Origin: Alteromonas oceanisediminis
GTDB lineage: Bacteria; Pseudomonadota; Gammaproteobacteria; Enterobacterales; Alteromonadaceae
Reading direction: 5' to 3'
NCBI RefSeq assembly: GCF_018474025.1
Contig: NZ_JAHCTA010000002.1
Coordinates: 186,562 to 250,561, forward strand
DNA length: 64,000 nt
Under the pieces are notes generated by a model. It had not been told where the DNA came from, made no database searches, and saw only the letters and a program-made list of their open reading frames with translations. The translations under genes were made by a program, and so were the position numbers. Position 1 is the first letter of the stretch. Every line of letters begins with the position of its first letter. This document shows, one piece after another, positions 26,261 through 35,997 of the stretch.

Positions 26261-28183
26261 ATGAATCAGTTCAATCGAATCAATACCGTGGTGTTGGTGG
26301 CACTTATGCTGCTATCTGGCGCCGCGATGGCAGGTAGCTGGCAAAACAACGTCAGTGTGGGTGGTTTCAACAAAGTTCATATTTACACGCCTGATACTCA
26401 GTCGAGTGTTGGCAATGGCCGTGCGCTGTTGGTGGTGCTGCATGGATGCACCCAGTCTATTGATGCGTACTTAACGGCAAATTTAGAAGATGCCGCCGAA
26501 GAATACGGTATGGTAATCGCTGTTCCTGATGCAATGAATAAAGCCGGCTTTAGCTGTTGGTCATATTGGCAGGGAACACGTTCGCGCACTGCGGGCGATT
26601 ACAAAAACTTAATATCACTGGCGACGTCACTTTCTGGTAACTCTGCTTATAATATCGATGCCGATCAGGTCTATATCGCAGGTTTATCATCGGGGGCGGC
26701 GTTTGCTAACACCGCCGCTTGCATCGCGCCAGATGTCTTTGCTGGTATGGGGATCAGCGCAGGCCCCAGTATCGGTACGAGCTCCAGTGGGGCGATTGGT
26801 TCGTGTGAATCCGCCAATGTAGCGTTGCGCTGTGAACAATACGCTGGCAGTTACAGTGGATTTTTAGATACGCAGGTTGCTTCAATCGCATTTGGTGACG
26901 CCGACACGACTGTCGATCAGTGCTATAACCGCCAGAATGCAGAGGGCATGGCCGATGTTTACGGTGTCGATGAGCTGCCGGGCAGCAATGTCGTGACGGA
27001 AAACGGTCGCACAGCAGATGAGTACCTGTGGGAAGATAACCGAGTATCCATGTTATGGTTTAACGGTGTTGACCACGCTTGGTCGGGTGGTGTAGGCGCT
27101 TCTGGCTCGTACATCAATGGGTCGAATATTAACTACGCAAATTATTTAGGGCAATATTTTCGGGACAACAACCCACGAATTGATCGAAACACGCCGCCAG
27201 AGTTAAGTAACGTATCTGTGCAGGAGAGTAACGGTGTACTGACAGTGACTGGGAATGTGTCTGATGCTGATAACGCGGTACAGCGACTTGATGTGCACAT
27301 TCGCGATACCGACGACAACCAAGTGCATTTAAACACCACTGCTGTGGCTAGCGGCACGTTCAGCGTGACGTCTCAGCCGCTGCCTGATGCGCTGTACTTT
27401 GTTAGCGTCAATGCAAGCGATGTTGATGGTGCAATTTCAGAAACGGTCACCACGTCAGTCAGAGTCGGACCGGCTCCGCCAGATACCGCACCGGAATTGG
27501 ATAATCTGCAGGTGACGACTGCCGCACAGTGCGCCACGGTAACAGGTGAAGTGTTTGATATTAATCAGAACTTAGCCTCGGTGACTGTGGCCTTTAGCAA
27601 CGCGACGGTAACGGCATCGATATCGGGTAACTTATTTTCCGCTGAAGGGTGTAATTTGCCGGGGGGCTCGCAAACCGCCACGGTTACCGCGACAGATACG
27701 ACCAATCTAGCGTCTTCTGATCCGGTAGCTTTTGTTATTGATGCAGGGCAGACGGCCACGCTCGACGAGCACATTTCAGCCGGGCGGCTAGACTACACCA
27801 ATTATTCAAACTGTTACCTGGAATACAGCAGTGCACCGTTTAAATTAGATGAAGTTGTCGTGTCTGCGTCGCAATGCCAGTGGCAGGATAACGATGCTTC
27901 GTGCGTGGGCCCTCAGCAGGCATGCAGTACTAACAATGGCGGTAATAATGGTGGTGGAGATAACGGCGGCGACAATGGCGGTGATACACACAATGATTGT
28001 GCTGAATTCAGTACAGCAAATTACTATCACAAGGTCGCAGGTCGTGCCTACAGCACGGGTAATTACTTCGCGCCAGATTACTTCGCACAAGGCAGCAATA
28101 CACCGCTAAGCGGTTCCACCTGGGGAGTAAGCCAACTTTACTCGACCGACGGTGAAACCTGGAATGTGGGAGTGTGCCCCTAA
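26261..28183 (+). CDS. Secreted PHB-depolymerase-type esterase with Ig-like modules
   Basis: This protein of about 640 residues has a signal peptide (VVLVALMLLSGAAMAG) and an esterase domain (about 25-310) of the polyhydroxybutyrate depolymerase/LpqC type: VVLHGCTQS (oxyanion), IAGLSSGAAF (Ser), FGDADTTVD (Asp) and NGVDHAWSGG (His). Two bacterial Ig-like modules follow (PELSNVSVQESNG and PELDNLQVTT), then a cysteine-bearing segment, a Gly/Asn/Asp linker (about 570-585) and a C-terminal module with HKVAGRAYSTGNYFAP, a likely carbohydrate- or polymer-binding module. It should act outside the cell on polyesters or esterified polysaccharides. ATG at 26261 is preferred over GTG at 26249. Its end overlaps the convergent S24 gene by four bases. 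Confidence 0.86.
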   Translation: MNQFNRINTVVLVALMLLSGAAMAGSWQNNVSVGGFNKVHIYTPDTQSSVGNGRALLVVLHGCTQSIDAYLTANLEDAAEEYGMVIAVPDAMNKAGFSCWSYWQGTRSRTAGDYKNLISLATSLSGNSAYNIDADQVYIAGLSSGAAFANTAACIAPDVFAGMGISAGPSIGTSSSGAIGSCESANVALRCEQYAGSYSGFLDTQVASIAFGDADTTVDQCYNRQNAEGMADVYGVDELPGSNVVTENGRTADEYLWEDNRVSMLWFNGVDHAWSGGVGASGSYINGSNINYANYLGQYFRDNNPRIDRNTPPELSNVSVQESNGVLTVTGNVSDADNAVQRLDVHIRDTDDNQVHLNTTAVASGTFSVTSQPLPDALYFVSVNASDVDGAISETVTTSVRVGPAPPDTAPELDNLQVTTAAQCATVTGEVFDINQNLASVTVAFSNATVTASISGNLFSAEGCNLPGGSQTATVTATDTTNLASSDPVAFVIDAGQTATLDEHISAGRLDYTNYSNCYLEYSSAPFKLDEVVVSASQCQWQDNDASCVGPQQACSTNNGGNNGGGDNGGDNGGDTHNDCAEFSTANYYHKVAGRAYSTGNYFAPDYFAQGSNTPLSGSTWGVSQLYSTDGETWNVGVCP

Positions 28184-28986
28184 GTTTTATCGGAAGGCGG
28201 TTGTGGCTGTGGAGTAGTGTCTCCGGCCGCAGCCGTATTTAATCCGATAATATGTTTTTTAAGCTGTGCTATTTCCGACTCAATTGATTCTAAGCGTTTC
28301 GAGTTGTCGTTGTGATGCCCATCCAAAACGCTGGTTATTTTAGCTTTTACTGCCCAAACTTCCTTGATATCCCCCAGCGCCAGTGAGTACGTTTTGTATT
28401 CTGTATTATCGCTTTTGCAAATGATCAGGTCCGGGTCTTCTTTATACTGGTACAGTCTTTTTGCTACCACGCCATCTTCGGATATCACCACACAGAGGGT
28501 GCCATTTTCGAGGGTTTCCCAATCTTGAACCACTTCCGTGACAACAATCTCTCTGGGATGGATGGTGGGCAGCATGCTATCGCCTTCAATCTCGAACATA
28601 CGGTAATTGCCTGTTTCAAATCCCGGTATCCGATAGACATTCAGTGACGACACATGGTCGGGCTCATGGCACTGTTTAATGTACCCAGCATGGGCCTCTT
28701 GGTCGATTAACGGGATCAGCATTTCAACCGAAATTTTCGAATGAGGACGCCCTTTTTCTGGCGCGGAGGACGGCATTGGCTCACCTAACAATAGCCAATT
28801 AAGATCAGTTTGATATTCCTCATGAATTTTTACCATGGTCGGCAAAGACAATTGCGACTTTCCTGATTCAAGTTGAGACAGCGCACCTTGCGTAATGCCT
28901 ATTCGCTTTGCAAAATCACTTTGAGACAAACACAGCTTTTCTCGAATATGTTTCACACGTTGAGCAGTTAAATCATCTTCTGACAT
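28180..28986 (-). CDS. CI/LexA-like repressor with S24 peptidase domain
   Basis: Starting at 28986, the 268-residue protein has an N-terminal XRE HTH (VKHIREKLCLSQSDFAKRIG, then TQGALSQLESGK) and a C-terminal S24 domain with the catalytic Ser in FEIEGDSMLPTIHP and Lys in GVVAKRLYQY. Such proteins self-cleave after RecA activation or act as stand-alone repressors. No prophage genes surround it. A short coiled-coil tail (KRLESIESEIAQLKKHI) and a Pro/Gln end (TTPQPQPPSDKT) are unusual additions. The site at 28989 directly before its ATG may be its own operator. Confidence 0.88.
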   Translation of the reverse strand: MSEDDLTAQRVKHIREKLCLSQSDFAKRIGITQGALSQLESGKSQLSLPTMVKIHEEYQTDLNWLLLGEPMPSSAPEKGRPHSKISVEMLIPLIDQEAHAGYIKQCHEPDHVSSLNVYRIPGFETGNYRMFEIEGDSMLPTIHPREIVVTEVVQDWETLENGTLCVVISEDGVVAKRLYQYKEDPDLIICKSDNTEYKTYSLALGDIKEVWAVKAKITSVLDGHHNDNSKRLESIESEIAQLKKHIIGLNTAAAGDTTPQPQPPSDKT

Positions 28987-28988
28987 AA

Positions 28989-29006
28989 ATATCACTAAAC
29001 TAATGT
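28989..29006. promoter_or_regulatory. Candidate S24-repressor operator (autoregulatory)
   Basis: Read on the minus strand, ACATTAGTTTAGTGATAT matches the palindrome at 30343-30360 at 14 of 18 positions. It ends three bases before the S24 gene's ATG and leaves no room for a ribosome binding site, so the transcript may be leaderless or weakly translated. Confidence 0.35.
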
Positions 29007-29156
29007 TGAACGCATGATATAAGTAGGCTAATGTCATGCAGATAGTCGGCGAAGCAAAAAGTGCAAGCGCCATCGGGTTTCGAACGGTCAGCGCAGTATA
29101 GGCGATTTTGGCTGAGTAAGAACAGCAGAAGTCCGTTAAAACAAGGAAAAACTACC

Positions 29157-29606
29157 ATGAGCTCAGCGGATAGGCTGCAAAAACGTGTTCGCGCCCTAGA
29201 TTATATTCTAGTGGCGGACGATGATACCGATGATCAAGAATTGGTCAAAGAAGCATTGATGCAGACGGGCTTGTTAGAGACTCAGATCCGATTCGTTGGC
29301 GATGGCGAAGAGCTACTCAGCGCACTCAATTGTGCCCGCGTGCTACCTAATCTGATCCTGCTTGATCTCAATATGCCGAGAAAAGGCGGTAAAGAGGTGC
29401 TGTCGAATATTCGTGTAAGCGAAAAGCTCAAGCACGTTCCCGTGATTATGTTCTCAACCTCATCATTAAGTTCCGACGTACATGACTGCTTCCAACTTGG
29501 CGCCAGCGCTTATATGACGAAACCGTTTCAATATTCAGAACTGGTTGAGGCGATGCAGGCGTTGATCACATTCTGGGTGGGGCATTCTCAGGTTGTGCAG
29601 GATTAG
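29157..29606 (+). CDS. Single-domain response regulator (Rcp1-type)
   Basis: I chose the ATG at 29157, nine bases after AAGGA; it gives 149 residues. The receiver domain has the acidic pocket VADDDTDDQELV, the phosphorylated Asp in LILLDLNMPRKGG, the Ser/Thr in VIMFSTSS, and Lys in YMTKPFQYSEL. There is no output domain, as in Rcp1-like regulators that act with bacteriophytochrome or hybrid kinases. No kinase gene is adjacent. Its 3' end overlaps the convergent membrane gene by 41 bases. Confidence 0.9.
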   Translation: MSSADRLQKRVRALDYILVADDDTDDQELVKEALMQTGLLETQIRFVGDGEELLSALNCARVLPNLILLDLNMPRKGGKEVLSNIRVSEKLKHVPVIMFSTSSLSSDVHDCFQLGASAYMTKPFQYSELVEAMQALITFWVGHSQVVQD

Positions 29607-30309
29607 CCACTGCCCTTACTTTGCGAAGTTCTATGGCACTCATCATAAAGAAATAGCCGAACCAACCCACAATGCCTAGCAGTTTAAAGCCATCCTCCAG
29701 TAAGAATGGGATTTGGTGACCACTGATGCCCACTGCGTCGAATAAATGGTTATCGTGGACCTTGTCAAATATAATGGACAGCGCAAGACAGGTCCCTGAA
29801 ACCATCAATGGCACAATGCTGCGTTGCCACATAAAGCGAAAAAACAGGGTGAAAAATAGCAATGCTGACAGTGCATAAATCCCTAATACAATACTGTTCG
29901 AAATGAGCAGGAACCGCGGGAAAACCGATTCATGCAACATAAATGCATCATCGACCAGTAATAGCGATGACAACAAACCTGCGCAGATAAAAAAGAAACA
30001 AGATTGATTTCCGCTACGAGAGCCGGTAAGTAGTACCGTTGCTGTGATGAAGCACACGGAGGCAGTCATTGCCCACAAAATAATGCCTATGGTACTTAAC
30101 GAGCCAAAATAGAACGGCAGTTGCGAAATCGCATTGGTATCTCTCACCAACAGTTCAAAAGGGATTTTTCTTGAGACACTGAAGAAATAAACGGTCGTCA
30201 GAAAAAGTAGAGTTCCCATGTAGACTGTGACAAGAAAGGTCAGCGCACGTTTTGATGGTATATGTTTCGATAGAGAAGAAATAAAAACATCCTTGATAAT
30301 AATAAACAA
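29566..30309 (-). CDS. Multi-pass membrane protein of unknown function
   Basis: This 247-residue protein has about six or seven helices (for instance LTFLVTVYMGTLLFLTTVYFF, GIILWAMTASVCFITATVLL, IVLGIYALSALLFFTLFFRF). Conserved-looking acidic motifs lie at the membrane: LLVDDAFMLHE and FLLEDGFKLLGIVGWFGYFF, together with FDKVHDNH. Acid/His clusters of this kind occur in ceramidase-like and other intramembrane hydrolase families, but I cannot assign it. A palindrome resembling the S24 repressor site lies 34 bases before its ATG. Its end overlaps the response-regulator gene on the other strand. Confidence 0.72.
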   Translation of the reverse strand: MFIIIKDVFISSLSKHIPSKRALTFLVTVYMGTLLFLTTVYFFSVSRKIPFELLVRDTNAISQLPFYFGSLSTIGIILWAMTASVCFITATVLLTGSRSGNQSCFFFICAGLLSSLLLVDDAFMLHESVFPRFLLISNSIVLGIYALSALLFFTLFFRFMWQRSIVPLMVSGTCLALSIIFDKVHDNHLFDAVGISGHQIPFLLEDGFKLLGIVGWFGYFFMMSAIELRKVRAVANPAQPENAPPRM

Positions 30310-30342
30310 CAGACAACACGTCCCTAATGTTGCAATAATGTT

Positions 30343-30360
30343 ATATTAGTTCACTAATAT
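30343..30360. promoter_or_regulatory. 18-bp palindromic operator candidate
   Basis: ATATTAGT-TC-ACTAATAT is a perfect inverted repeat of 8-bp arms. It lies 34 bases upstream of the membrane protein gene (ATG at 30309, minus strand). A degenerate version is found at 28989-29006 before the S24 repressor gene, which suggests a shared regulator. Confidence 0.5.
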
Positions 30361-30373
30361 CTTCAAATTCTTT

Positions 30374-30408
30374 AAAGCGCGGCAACCCAATGGGAATCAC
30401 CGCACTTT
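30374..30408 (-). terminator. Stem-loop after the S9 peptidase gene
   Basis: AAAGTGCGG and CCGCGCTTT on the minus strand pair with one G-T wobble and enclose an inner CCC-ATT-GGG hairpin. It lies 15 bases after the peptidase stop. The downstream T run is missing on the minus strand, while TTTT is present on the + strand. Confidence 0.45.
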
Positions 30409-30422
30409 TAAGTGGCACCTAG

Positions 30423-32336
30423 TTACAAGTATTTATTCAGAAAATCCACGTAGGCTTTTTGCGCCGTGATCCGGTTTTCCTTCTTGCTAAAGCCATGACC
30501 TTCATCATCGAACAGCACGTACTCAACGGGAGTGCCATTGGCACGAATGTTCTCTACCATCTCGTCACTTTCGACTTGGAGTACGCGAGGGTCATTCGCG
30601 CCTTGAACAACCAGAACCGGTTTAGTGATTTTGTCGGCATGAAACAGGGGAGAAATACGATACAAGCGGTCTTTGTCGGTCGCTGGGTCGCCTAACTCAT
30701 CATACAAAGCTTGGCGAAAACTTTCCCACCATGGCGGAATACTCTCCAGCGTTCTCACCCAGTTGGTGACGCCAAAAATGTTAATGCCAAGTTCAAATTC
30801 ATCAGTGAACGCCATTGCCGCCATGGTCATGTAGCCTCCGTAGCTGCCGCCCATCACAGCAATCCGCTCGCCATCAACCCAGTCGAGGCTTTGCAGGTAC
30901 TTCTTGCCATATACGATGTCTTGTAAGTCATCTTCTCCATGGCGTTTGTCGTCCAAATGAAAGAATGTTTTCCCATAGCCCGATGAACCCCGGTTATTCA
31001 CATCAAATATCGCATAGCCGTTATTGACTAAATGTTGGATAAGAGGCGAGTAGCCTTTACGTGCCTGACCACCCGGCCCGCCATGCACAAGTACGATGGC
31101 AGGTACTTTATTGGATGCACTGGCTTGGTGAGGCTTGTATAGCAGTCCCGGAATGACCAATTCATCGAAACTTTTGAATCGTTCGACCGTACTGGTGACG
31201 AGATTTTCACTGTCAATTTTAGGGTTGAGCGTGTCGGTTAGTGCCGTGACCTGAGTTGAGCCAATTTTGTGATAATAGAGATTATTTGGTGATGTATCGG
31301 AATTAATGTAGAACACCATTGCACTATCATCATCGGTAAAATTGACACCGCGTAAATCACCTGCTGGCAAGGTTGGAAGGTTCAGTTCGCTGTTGGTTTT
31401 TTGGTCAACAATGGTTAAGCGCGTTTGCGCGTCTTGATTAACCCCAACAACGCGATACCGACCTGAATCGGAATAGTACAAAAAGCTAACATCCCAAGGC
31501 GCTTCATACACATTGGATACGGTGCCATCGCTAAGCTGATACGCTTTCGCAACGACAAACTCGCCATCAGCATTACTGCCATAGATCAAAGCGCTGTTAT
31601 CGGGTGTAAACGAAAAGGCCTGATGTGCGACATTACCTTGTGCCGGCGTGATCAAGGTAGGGGTGTTGTCGTCGCTGTGAAGATCGAGCAGATACAAATC
31701 CGTTTTCTTGTTGTTCACGGTTTTCGTCAGAGCGACATAGCGCCCGTCACCGCTGATACTGGCGGTGTTAAGGCCGTCTTTGTTGGTGAACAACAACTCG
31801 CGTGAGAAATCATCAACTTGATATTGGTACAAGTCGAAAAACTGGGGGTCACGTTCATTGGTAGCGACATAAAAATACTCTTTGTTGTCGTGCCAGCCCA
31901 GAAATTGGGCTTTGAGATTCTCGCCTGGAGTAATGTCGGTAATACTGCCATCAGACTCTCTTACGTACAGGTGATTTAGCTCATTTCCACCTTGATCTGA
32001 TGAATACAGGATGCGATCTTCACCAGGAAGCCAACTTTGTACCCAAATTGCATCCTCAGTCGATTGCGTTAACTGAATAGGTTCACTGCCATCTACCGGG
32101 TATTTGTACGCGTTGAACACGCCGGAAGCGTCACTTGATACTAACACTGCGTCACCATCATCATTCAGATCGCTACCAAACACCGTAGTGGTCTCAAAAA
32201 ATGTTTCTGCCGTGTAAGTCGGTACGGATCGGGATGGCTCCTCTGTTCGTGTCGACTCTGTAGTACCGCAACCGGTGAGGTTGATGAAACTGCTCAACAC
32301 ACCGATGGTTAAAAATAGCTTACCTATGGATTGCAT
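30423..32336 (-). CDS. S9-family prolyl-oligopeptidase-like lipoprotein
   Basis: The start at 32336 (AAGGA six or seven bases upstream) gives 637 residues with a lipoprotein signal, FLTIGVLSSFINLTGCGTTE. A beta-propeller follows (SWLPGEDRILYSSDQGGNELNHL, ISGDGRYVALT), then the S9 catalytic domain with VLVHGGPGGQ, the nucleophile in VMGGSYGGYMTM, Asp in VVQGANDPRV and His in DDEGHGFSK. It should be a membrane-anchored dipeptidyl or acylaminoacyl peptidase facing the periplasm or surface. It is not obviously in an operon. A second, different S9 enzyme lies at 42015. Confidence 0.92.
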   Translation of the reverse strand: MQSIGKLFLTIGVLSSFINLTGCGTTESTRTEEPSRSVPTYTAETFFETTTVFGSDLNDDGDAVLVSSDASGVFNAYKYPVDGSEPIQLTQSTEDAIWVQSWLPGEDRILYSSDQGGNELNHLYVRESDGSITDITPGENLKAQFLGWHDNKEYFYVATNERDPQFFDLYQYQVDDFSRELLFTNKDGLNTASISGDGRYVALTKTVNNKKTDLYLLDLHSDDNTPTLITPAQGNVAHQAFSFTPDNSALIYGSNADGEFVVAKAYQLSDGTVSNVYEAPWDVSFLYYSDSGRYRVVGVNQDAQTRLTIVDQKTNSELNLPTLPAGDLRGVNFTDDDSAMVFYINSDTSPNNLYYHKIGSTQVTALTDTLNPKIDSENLVTSTVERFKSFDELVIPGLLYKPHQASASNKVPAIVLVHGGPGGQARKGYSPLIQHLVNNGYAIFDVNNRGSSGYGKTFFHLDDKRHGEDDLQDIVYGKKYLQSLDWVDGERIAVMGGSYGGYMTMAAMAFTDEFELGINIFGVTNWVRTLESIPPWWESFRQALYDELGDPATDKDRLYRISPLFHADKITKPVLVVQGANDPRVLQVESDEMVENIRANGTPVEYVLFDDEGHGFSKKENRITAQKAYVDFLNKYL

Positions 32337-32627
32337 ACTCAGTCCTTGTAATGTGAGTGAAGTGGATAACAAATGCCGAATAAACCATAGCTAGAAATCG
32401 GAAAATTTGCCAAAACAAAATTTGTTCAGCAAGGATCAGTGCTGCTTAAGCGTATTGGAATTGTTTGTAGCGTTTAATGTGGTGCATTCCTACAGCATCC
32501 TGCTGTGTTTGTGTAAAATGACGTTGCGATATCATCGCATATCTTTATTCTTGCGCCCTCGGGCGTGCCCTAGTCATCCGTTTTTAGGAGAAGCCCCATA
32601 ACCGTTACTATTCTGATGAGTCAATAA

Positions 32628-34013
32628 GTGCGTAAATCATTTTCACTTTCTGCATTGCCCGTGACCACAATAGCGCTGATTGCCGTTTGTTTTGGTTATG
32701 TCATCGGACCGATGGGCATGGCGGCCGTCAATGTTGCGATTCCAACGATGGCGAGTGACCTCGATGCCAGTGCCAGTCAAGTCGGTTGGATACCCACCAT
32801 TTATTTGCTCAGCAACGTTGCTTTCATGCTGCCGTGCGGCAAATGGGCTGATAATTTTGGCCGTAAGCGTGTGTACGCGTATGGGTTAGGATTGAACGCG
32901 TTTGCTGCGCTGATGTGTGCCATCGGCACCAGTATTGAATGGGTGCTCGTGTGGCGATTCATTCAAGGTGCCGCGGGCGCGATGATTTTCGGCACAGGAG
33001 TCGCAATTATTACCTCAGTTACACCAGACCATAAACGCGGTGCCGCGCTCGGCATCACCGCCGCCTGCGTGTATGTTGGGTTGACAGTTGCGCCGGCCAT
33101 TGGCGGATGGTTAACCGAGAACTGGGGCTGGCGCTCGGTCTTTTACTTTCAGGTACCGTTGATCATCGCGCTGTTGGGGTTTATGCACTTTTTCCTTCGT
33201 GGTGAGTGGAAGAATGACCGGTTTTCCGCTTTTGATTGGTGGGGGTCAGCTATTTTTGCAGTATTTTCAGTGACCTTAGTGTATGGCCTCAGTCGTTTGC
33301 CAGATGGAGAGGGTGTTGCCATATTGGCACTGTCAGGTGCGAGTCTTGTCGGATTCGTTCAACACCAACGTCACCACCGTTCACCGCTGATCCGCATGCA
33401 GATGTTTAAAGAAAGTCGCGTGTTCAGTCTGTCGCTGACAACGTCGTTTTTTATGTACGCCAGCAATTTTGCGATCATCTTTCTAATGAGTCTGTACCTC
33501 CAGTTTATTCAAGGCTCTAGCCCAGCGCACACCGGTCAGATTTTACTCTTGCAAGCGTTATCGATGGCGATTGTTGCTCCGTTCGCTGGTAAACTCGCCG
33601 ACCGTTTTGAGCCCCGCGTCATAGCAACGACAGGCTGCGTGATCGTGGGGGCGGGTTTTGCACTGCTTAACGGTATCAGTCCGAGCACCTCTACGGCATA
33701 CATAAGCGGGTCTTTACTACTGATTGGCATTGGCTTTGGGCTATTTTCCACGCCCAATAATAATGCCATTATGGGAGCGGCCTCACGCGATGAAGTGGGG
33801 GTTGCATCGGCCTCAATGAATCTGTCTCGCACGATTGGGAACTTGTTCGGTATGAGCCTGGTTAATCTGATGATGCACCACTATCTCGGCGATGCCTCAT
33901 TGACCAGCGCGAAAAATGCAGAGCTGATGACCACCATTTCACTGGCTTTTACCATGTCGCTGGTGTTTGTCATGGTGGCCTGTGTGACGTCAGCAATAAG
34001 AGGGCGCCAGTGA
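32628..34013 (+). CDS. MFS efflux-type transporter (DHA2 family)
   Basis: This 461-residue protein starts at a GTG (32628) with GATGAG upstream. The helix 1 motif AAVNVAIPTMASDL, the loop GKWADNFGRKRVYAYG and the helix 5 motif GLTVAPAIGGWLTENWGWRSVFYFQVP are those of 14-helix DHA2 drug:H+ antiporters (EmrB/QacA type). It should export drugs or other amphiphiles. No EmrA-type adaptor is adjacent. The 255 bases before it hold no gene; the sequence there has a GC-rich inverted element (GCGCCCTCGGGCGT near 32552). Confidence 0.88.
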   Translation: MRKSFSLSALPVTTIALIAVCFGYVIGPMGMAAVNVAIPTMASDLDASASQVGWIPTIYLLSNVAFMLPCGKWADNFGRKRVYAYGLGLNAFAALMCAIGTSIEWVLVWRFIQGAAGAMIFGTGVAIITSVTPDHKRGAALGITAACVYVGLTVAPAIGGWLTENWGWRSVFYFQVPLIIALLGFMHFFLRGEWKNDRFSAFDWWGSAIFAVFSVTLVYGLSRLPDGEGVAILALSGASLVGFVQHQRHHRSPLIRMQMFKESRVFSLSLTTSFFMYASNFAIIFLMSLYLQFIQGSSPAHTGQILLLQALSMAIVAPFAGKLADRFEPRVIATTGCVIVGAGFALLNGISPSTSTAYISGSLLLIGIGFGLFSTPNNNAIMGAASRDEVGVASASMNLSRTIGNLFGMSLVNLMMHHYLGDASLTSAKNAELMTTISLAFTMSLVFVMVACVTSAIRGRQ

Positions 34014-34092
34014 ACTTGAAACATAAATTTATTAACGAGATTGTCATTTTCGGCTATTTTGAAGAGTAACGATTGAAAAGGTGGTTGTTGGT

Positions 34093-35856
34093 ATGAAGCG
34101 ATTCTTCGTAAATGATTCTAAAGATGTTGTTAAAGCGTTAAATGAGAGTCAGGCCGTCATTCATTTTTCTTTGGATGGCAACATTCTGGACGCAAACGAT
34201 CAGTTTCTGTCATTGATGGAGTATTCACTCAGTGAAGTTGTTGGTCAACATCACCGCGTGTTTCTAGCGCCAGGCGAGGCAAAATCAAAAGAATACGGGG
34301 CTTTTTGGGCGGCATTGGCGAGAGGTGAATCACAAACTGCTGAATTTAAAAGAATAACCAAATCGGGAGATCCTGTATACATTCAAGCGTCGTACACCCC
34401 GATAGTGCGCGGTGGTAAAGTGACTAAGGTCATCAAATTCGCGACTGACGTGACTCAACAAGTATTGGAACGGGCAAACCTGCTTTCTCAGATGCAGGCA
34501 TTACATCGCTCTCAAGCGGTCATTGAGTTTGCAACGGACGGAACGATTTTAACCGCCAATAAAAATTTTCTGGATCTCATGGGTTACACACTGGATGAAA
34601 TCCGTGGTCAGCATCACCGCATATTCGTTGCTGCAGATCAGGCCAATAGTGAGGGATATAAGGCATTTTGGGAGCGCCTGAGAGAAGGCGAGTATCAGAC
34701 TGCCGAATATGAACGCTTCACCAAATCAGGTGACTCGGTGTGGATACAAGCCACATACAACCCAATCAAAAACCCAGAGGGCGAACTGATCAAAATTGTA
34801 AAATTCGCCACGGATATTACTGCTGAAAAGCAGCAACGTGAGCGTTTTAGGATGCTATCTCTGGTTGCTGATGAAACGGACAATGCTATTATTATTTCTG
34901 ACCCGCAGGGTAAAATCACTTTCGTCAACGCCGGTTTCACGTCATTAACGGGTTATGAGGCAGACGAGGTAATGGGCAGAAAACCCGGCGACTTTCTGCA
35001 AGGTGAGGAAACCAGCCCTAGAACAGTGCAGGAAATTCGTCGTAAGCTTGCTAAGCAGGAAGCGTTCTACAACGAAATATTGAATTATCATAAAGACGGT
35101 ACACCCTACTGGATATCCCTTGCCATCAATCCTGTATTCGATGACGAGGGAAAGCTCGTTAACTTTATTTCGATACAAGCCAATATCACCGAAATGAAGG
35201 AAGAGTCTTTGGAACATGAAAAGCGCTTTGCAGCGATTGGTTTGAATAACGCGGTTGGTGAGTGGTCTAAAGCAGGTCAATTAGTCAAAGCCAATGATTA
35301 CATTGTGAGTCACTTAGGCTTCAAGAGTGAGCAGGAAGCGTGCGAGCGATCGCGCGATCTCTTGACCATTATAGGAGAGGAAGCTTTTCAGAGGATCATG
35401 TCGGGTCATCAAATTAACGGTGAATTCATCATCCGAAACGCAAACGACAAGTCAGTGTATTTCTCTGGCTCGGTGTTCCCGATTTTCAATGCCGATAAGT
35501 CAATAAAACACATCGTCAGTTACGGAATTGACATTTCACAGCGCAGATCTGTCACCGACACCAGTGAGACTGTGATGAAAGAACTGGTCACATCGGGGCA
35601 AGATATTAATCGTATGGTGTCGAGTATCAATGCCATTGCCGATCAAACGAACTTGCTTGCGCTAAATGCTGCGATTGAGGCTGCACGAGCAGGTGAGGCA
35701 GGGCGCGGATTTTCCGTTGTCGCCGATGAAGTGCGCAATCTTGCGTCGAAAGCCGGTGAGTCTGCCAAGGAAATCGATAAGGTTATTTCCAATAATCAGC
35801 AACTATTGACCAAACTATCAGATACGCTTAACCGCCTGCAACAAGCAAGTTCCTAG
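34093..35856 (+). CDS. Soluble multi-PAS methyl-accepting chemotaxis protein
   Basis: The ATG at 34093 (GGTGG upstream) is preferred to a GTG at 34081; it gives 587 residues without membrane segments. Four PAS domains follow one another. The first two are near-duplicates ([29 protein letters not shown] and [29 protein letters not shown]; then [21 protein letters not shown] and [21 protein letters not shown]), the third is a LOV-like PAS ([28 protein letters not shown], but with no flavin Cys in the LQGEE loop) and the fourth is diverged. The C-terminus is a short signalling hairpin with [24 protein letters not shown]. No CheR tether is present. It may sense redox or ligands inside the cell. 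Confidence 0.9.
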   Translation: MKRFFVNDSKDVVKALNESQAVIHFSLDGNILDANDQFLSLMEYSLSEVVGQHHRVFLAPGEAKSKEYGAFWAALARGESQTAEFKRITKSGDPVYIQASYTPIVRGGKVTKVIKFATDVTQQVLERANLLSQMQALHRSQAVIEFATDGTILTANKNFLDLMGYTLDEIRGQHHRIFVAADQANSEGYKAFWERLREGEYQTAEYERFTKSGDSVWIQATYNPIKNPEGELIKIVKFATDITAEKQQRERFRMLSLVADETDNAIIISDPQGKITFVNAGFTSLTGYEADEVMGRKPGDFLQGEETSPRTVQEIRRKLAKQEAFYNEILNYHKDGTPYWISLAINPVFDDEGKLVNFISIQANITEMKEESLEHEKRFAAIGLNNAVGEWSKAGQLVKANDYIVSHLGFKSEQEACERSRDLLTIIGEEAFQRIMSGHQINGEFIIRNANDKSVYFSGSVFPIFNADKSIKHIVSYGIDISQRRSVTDTSETVMKELVTSGQDINRMVSSINAIADQTNLLALNAAIEAARAGEAGRGFSVVADEVRNLASKAGESAKEIDKVISNNQQLLTKLSDTLNRLQQASS

Positions 35857-35968
35857 CAGCGCGCTTTGTTAACTTAGCCTCTAGCTTTAGGCCACTATTG
35901 AATGGTTGTAATTAAAATAGGCAGTAGATTCAAAACTTTGCAGATTTCCTTGGCGCGAATTCAGGTTA

Positions 35969-35997
35969 CTTAGCTCCCTGTTGACGGCGGAGCTAAG
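35969..35997 (-). terminator. Stem-loop overlapping the creA stop
   Basis: CTTAGCTCC and GGAGCTAAG pair over an 11-base loop, and the second arm contains the creA stop codon. No T run follows on the minus strand, so it may be a stability element more than a terminator. Confidence 0.35.

Noticed and set aside
28180-28986. The S24 protein as LexA or as a prophage marker
   Set aside because: It has an XRE HTH and not the LexA winged helix, and no phage structural or integrase genes lie around it.
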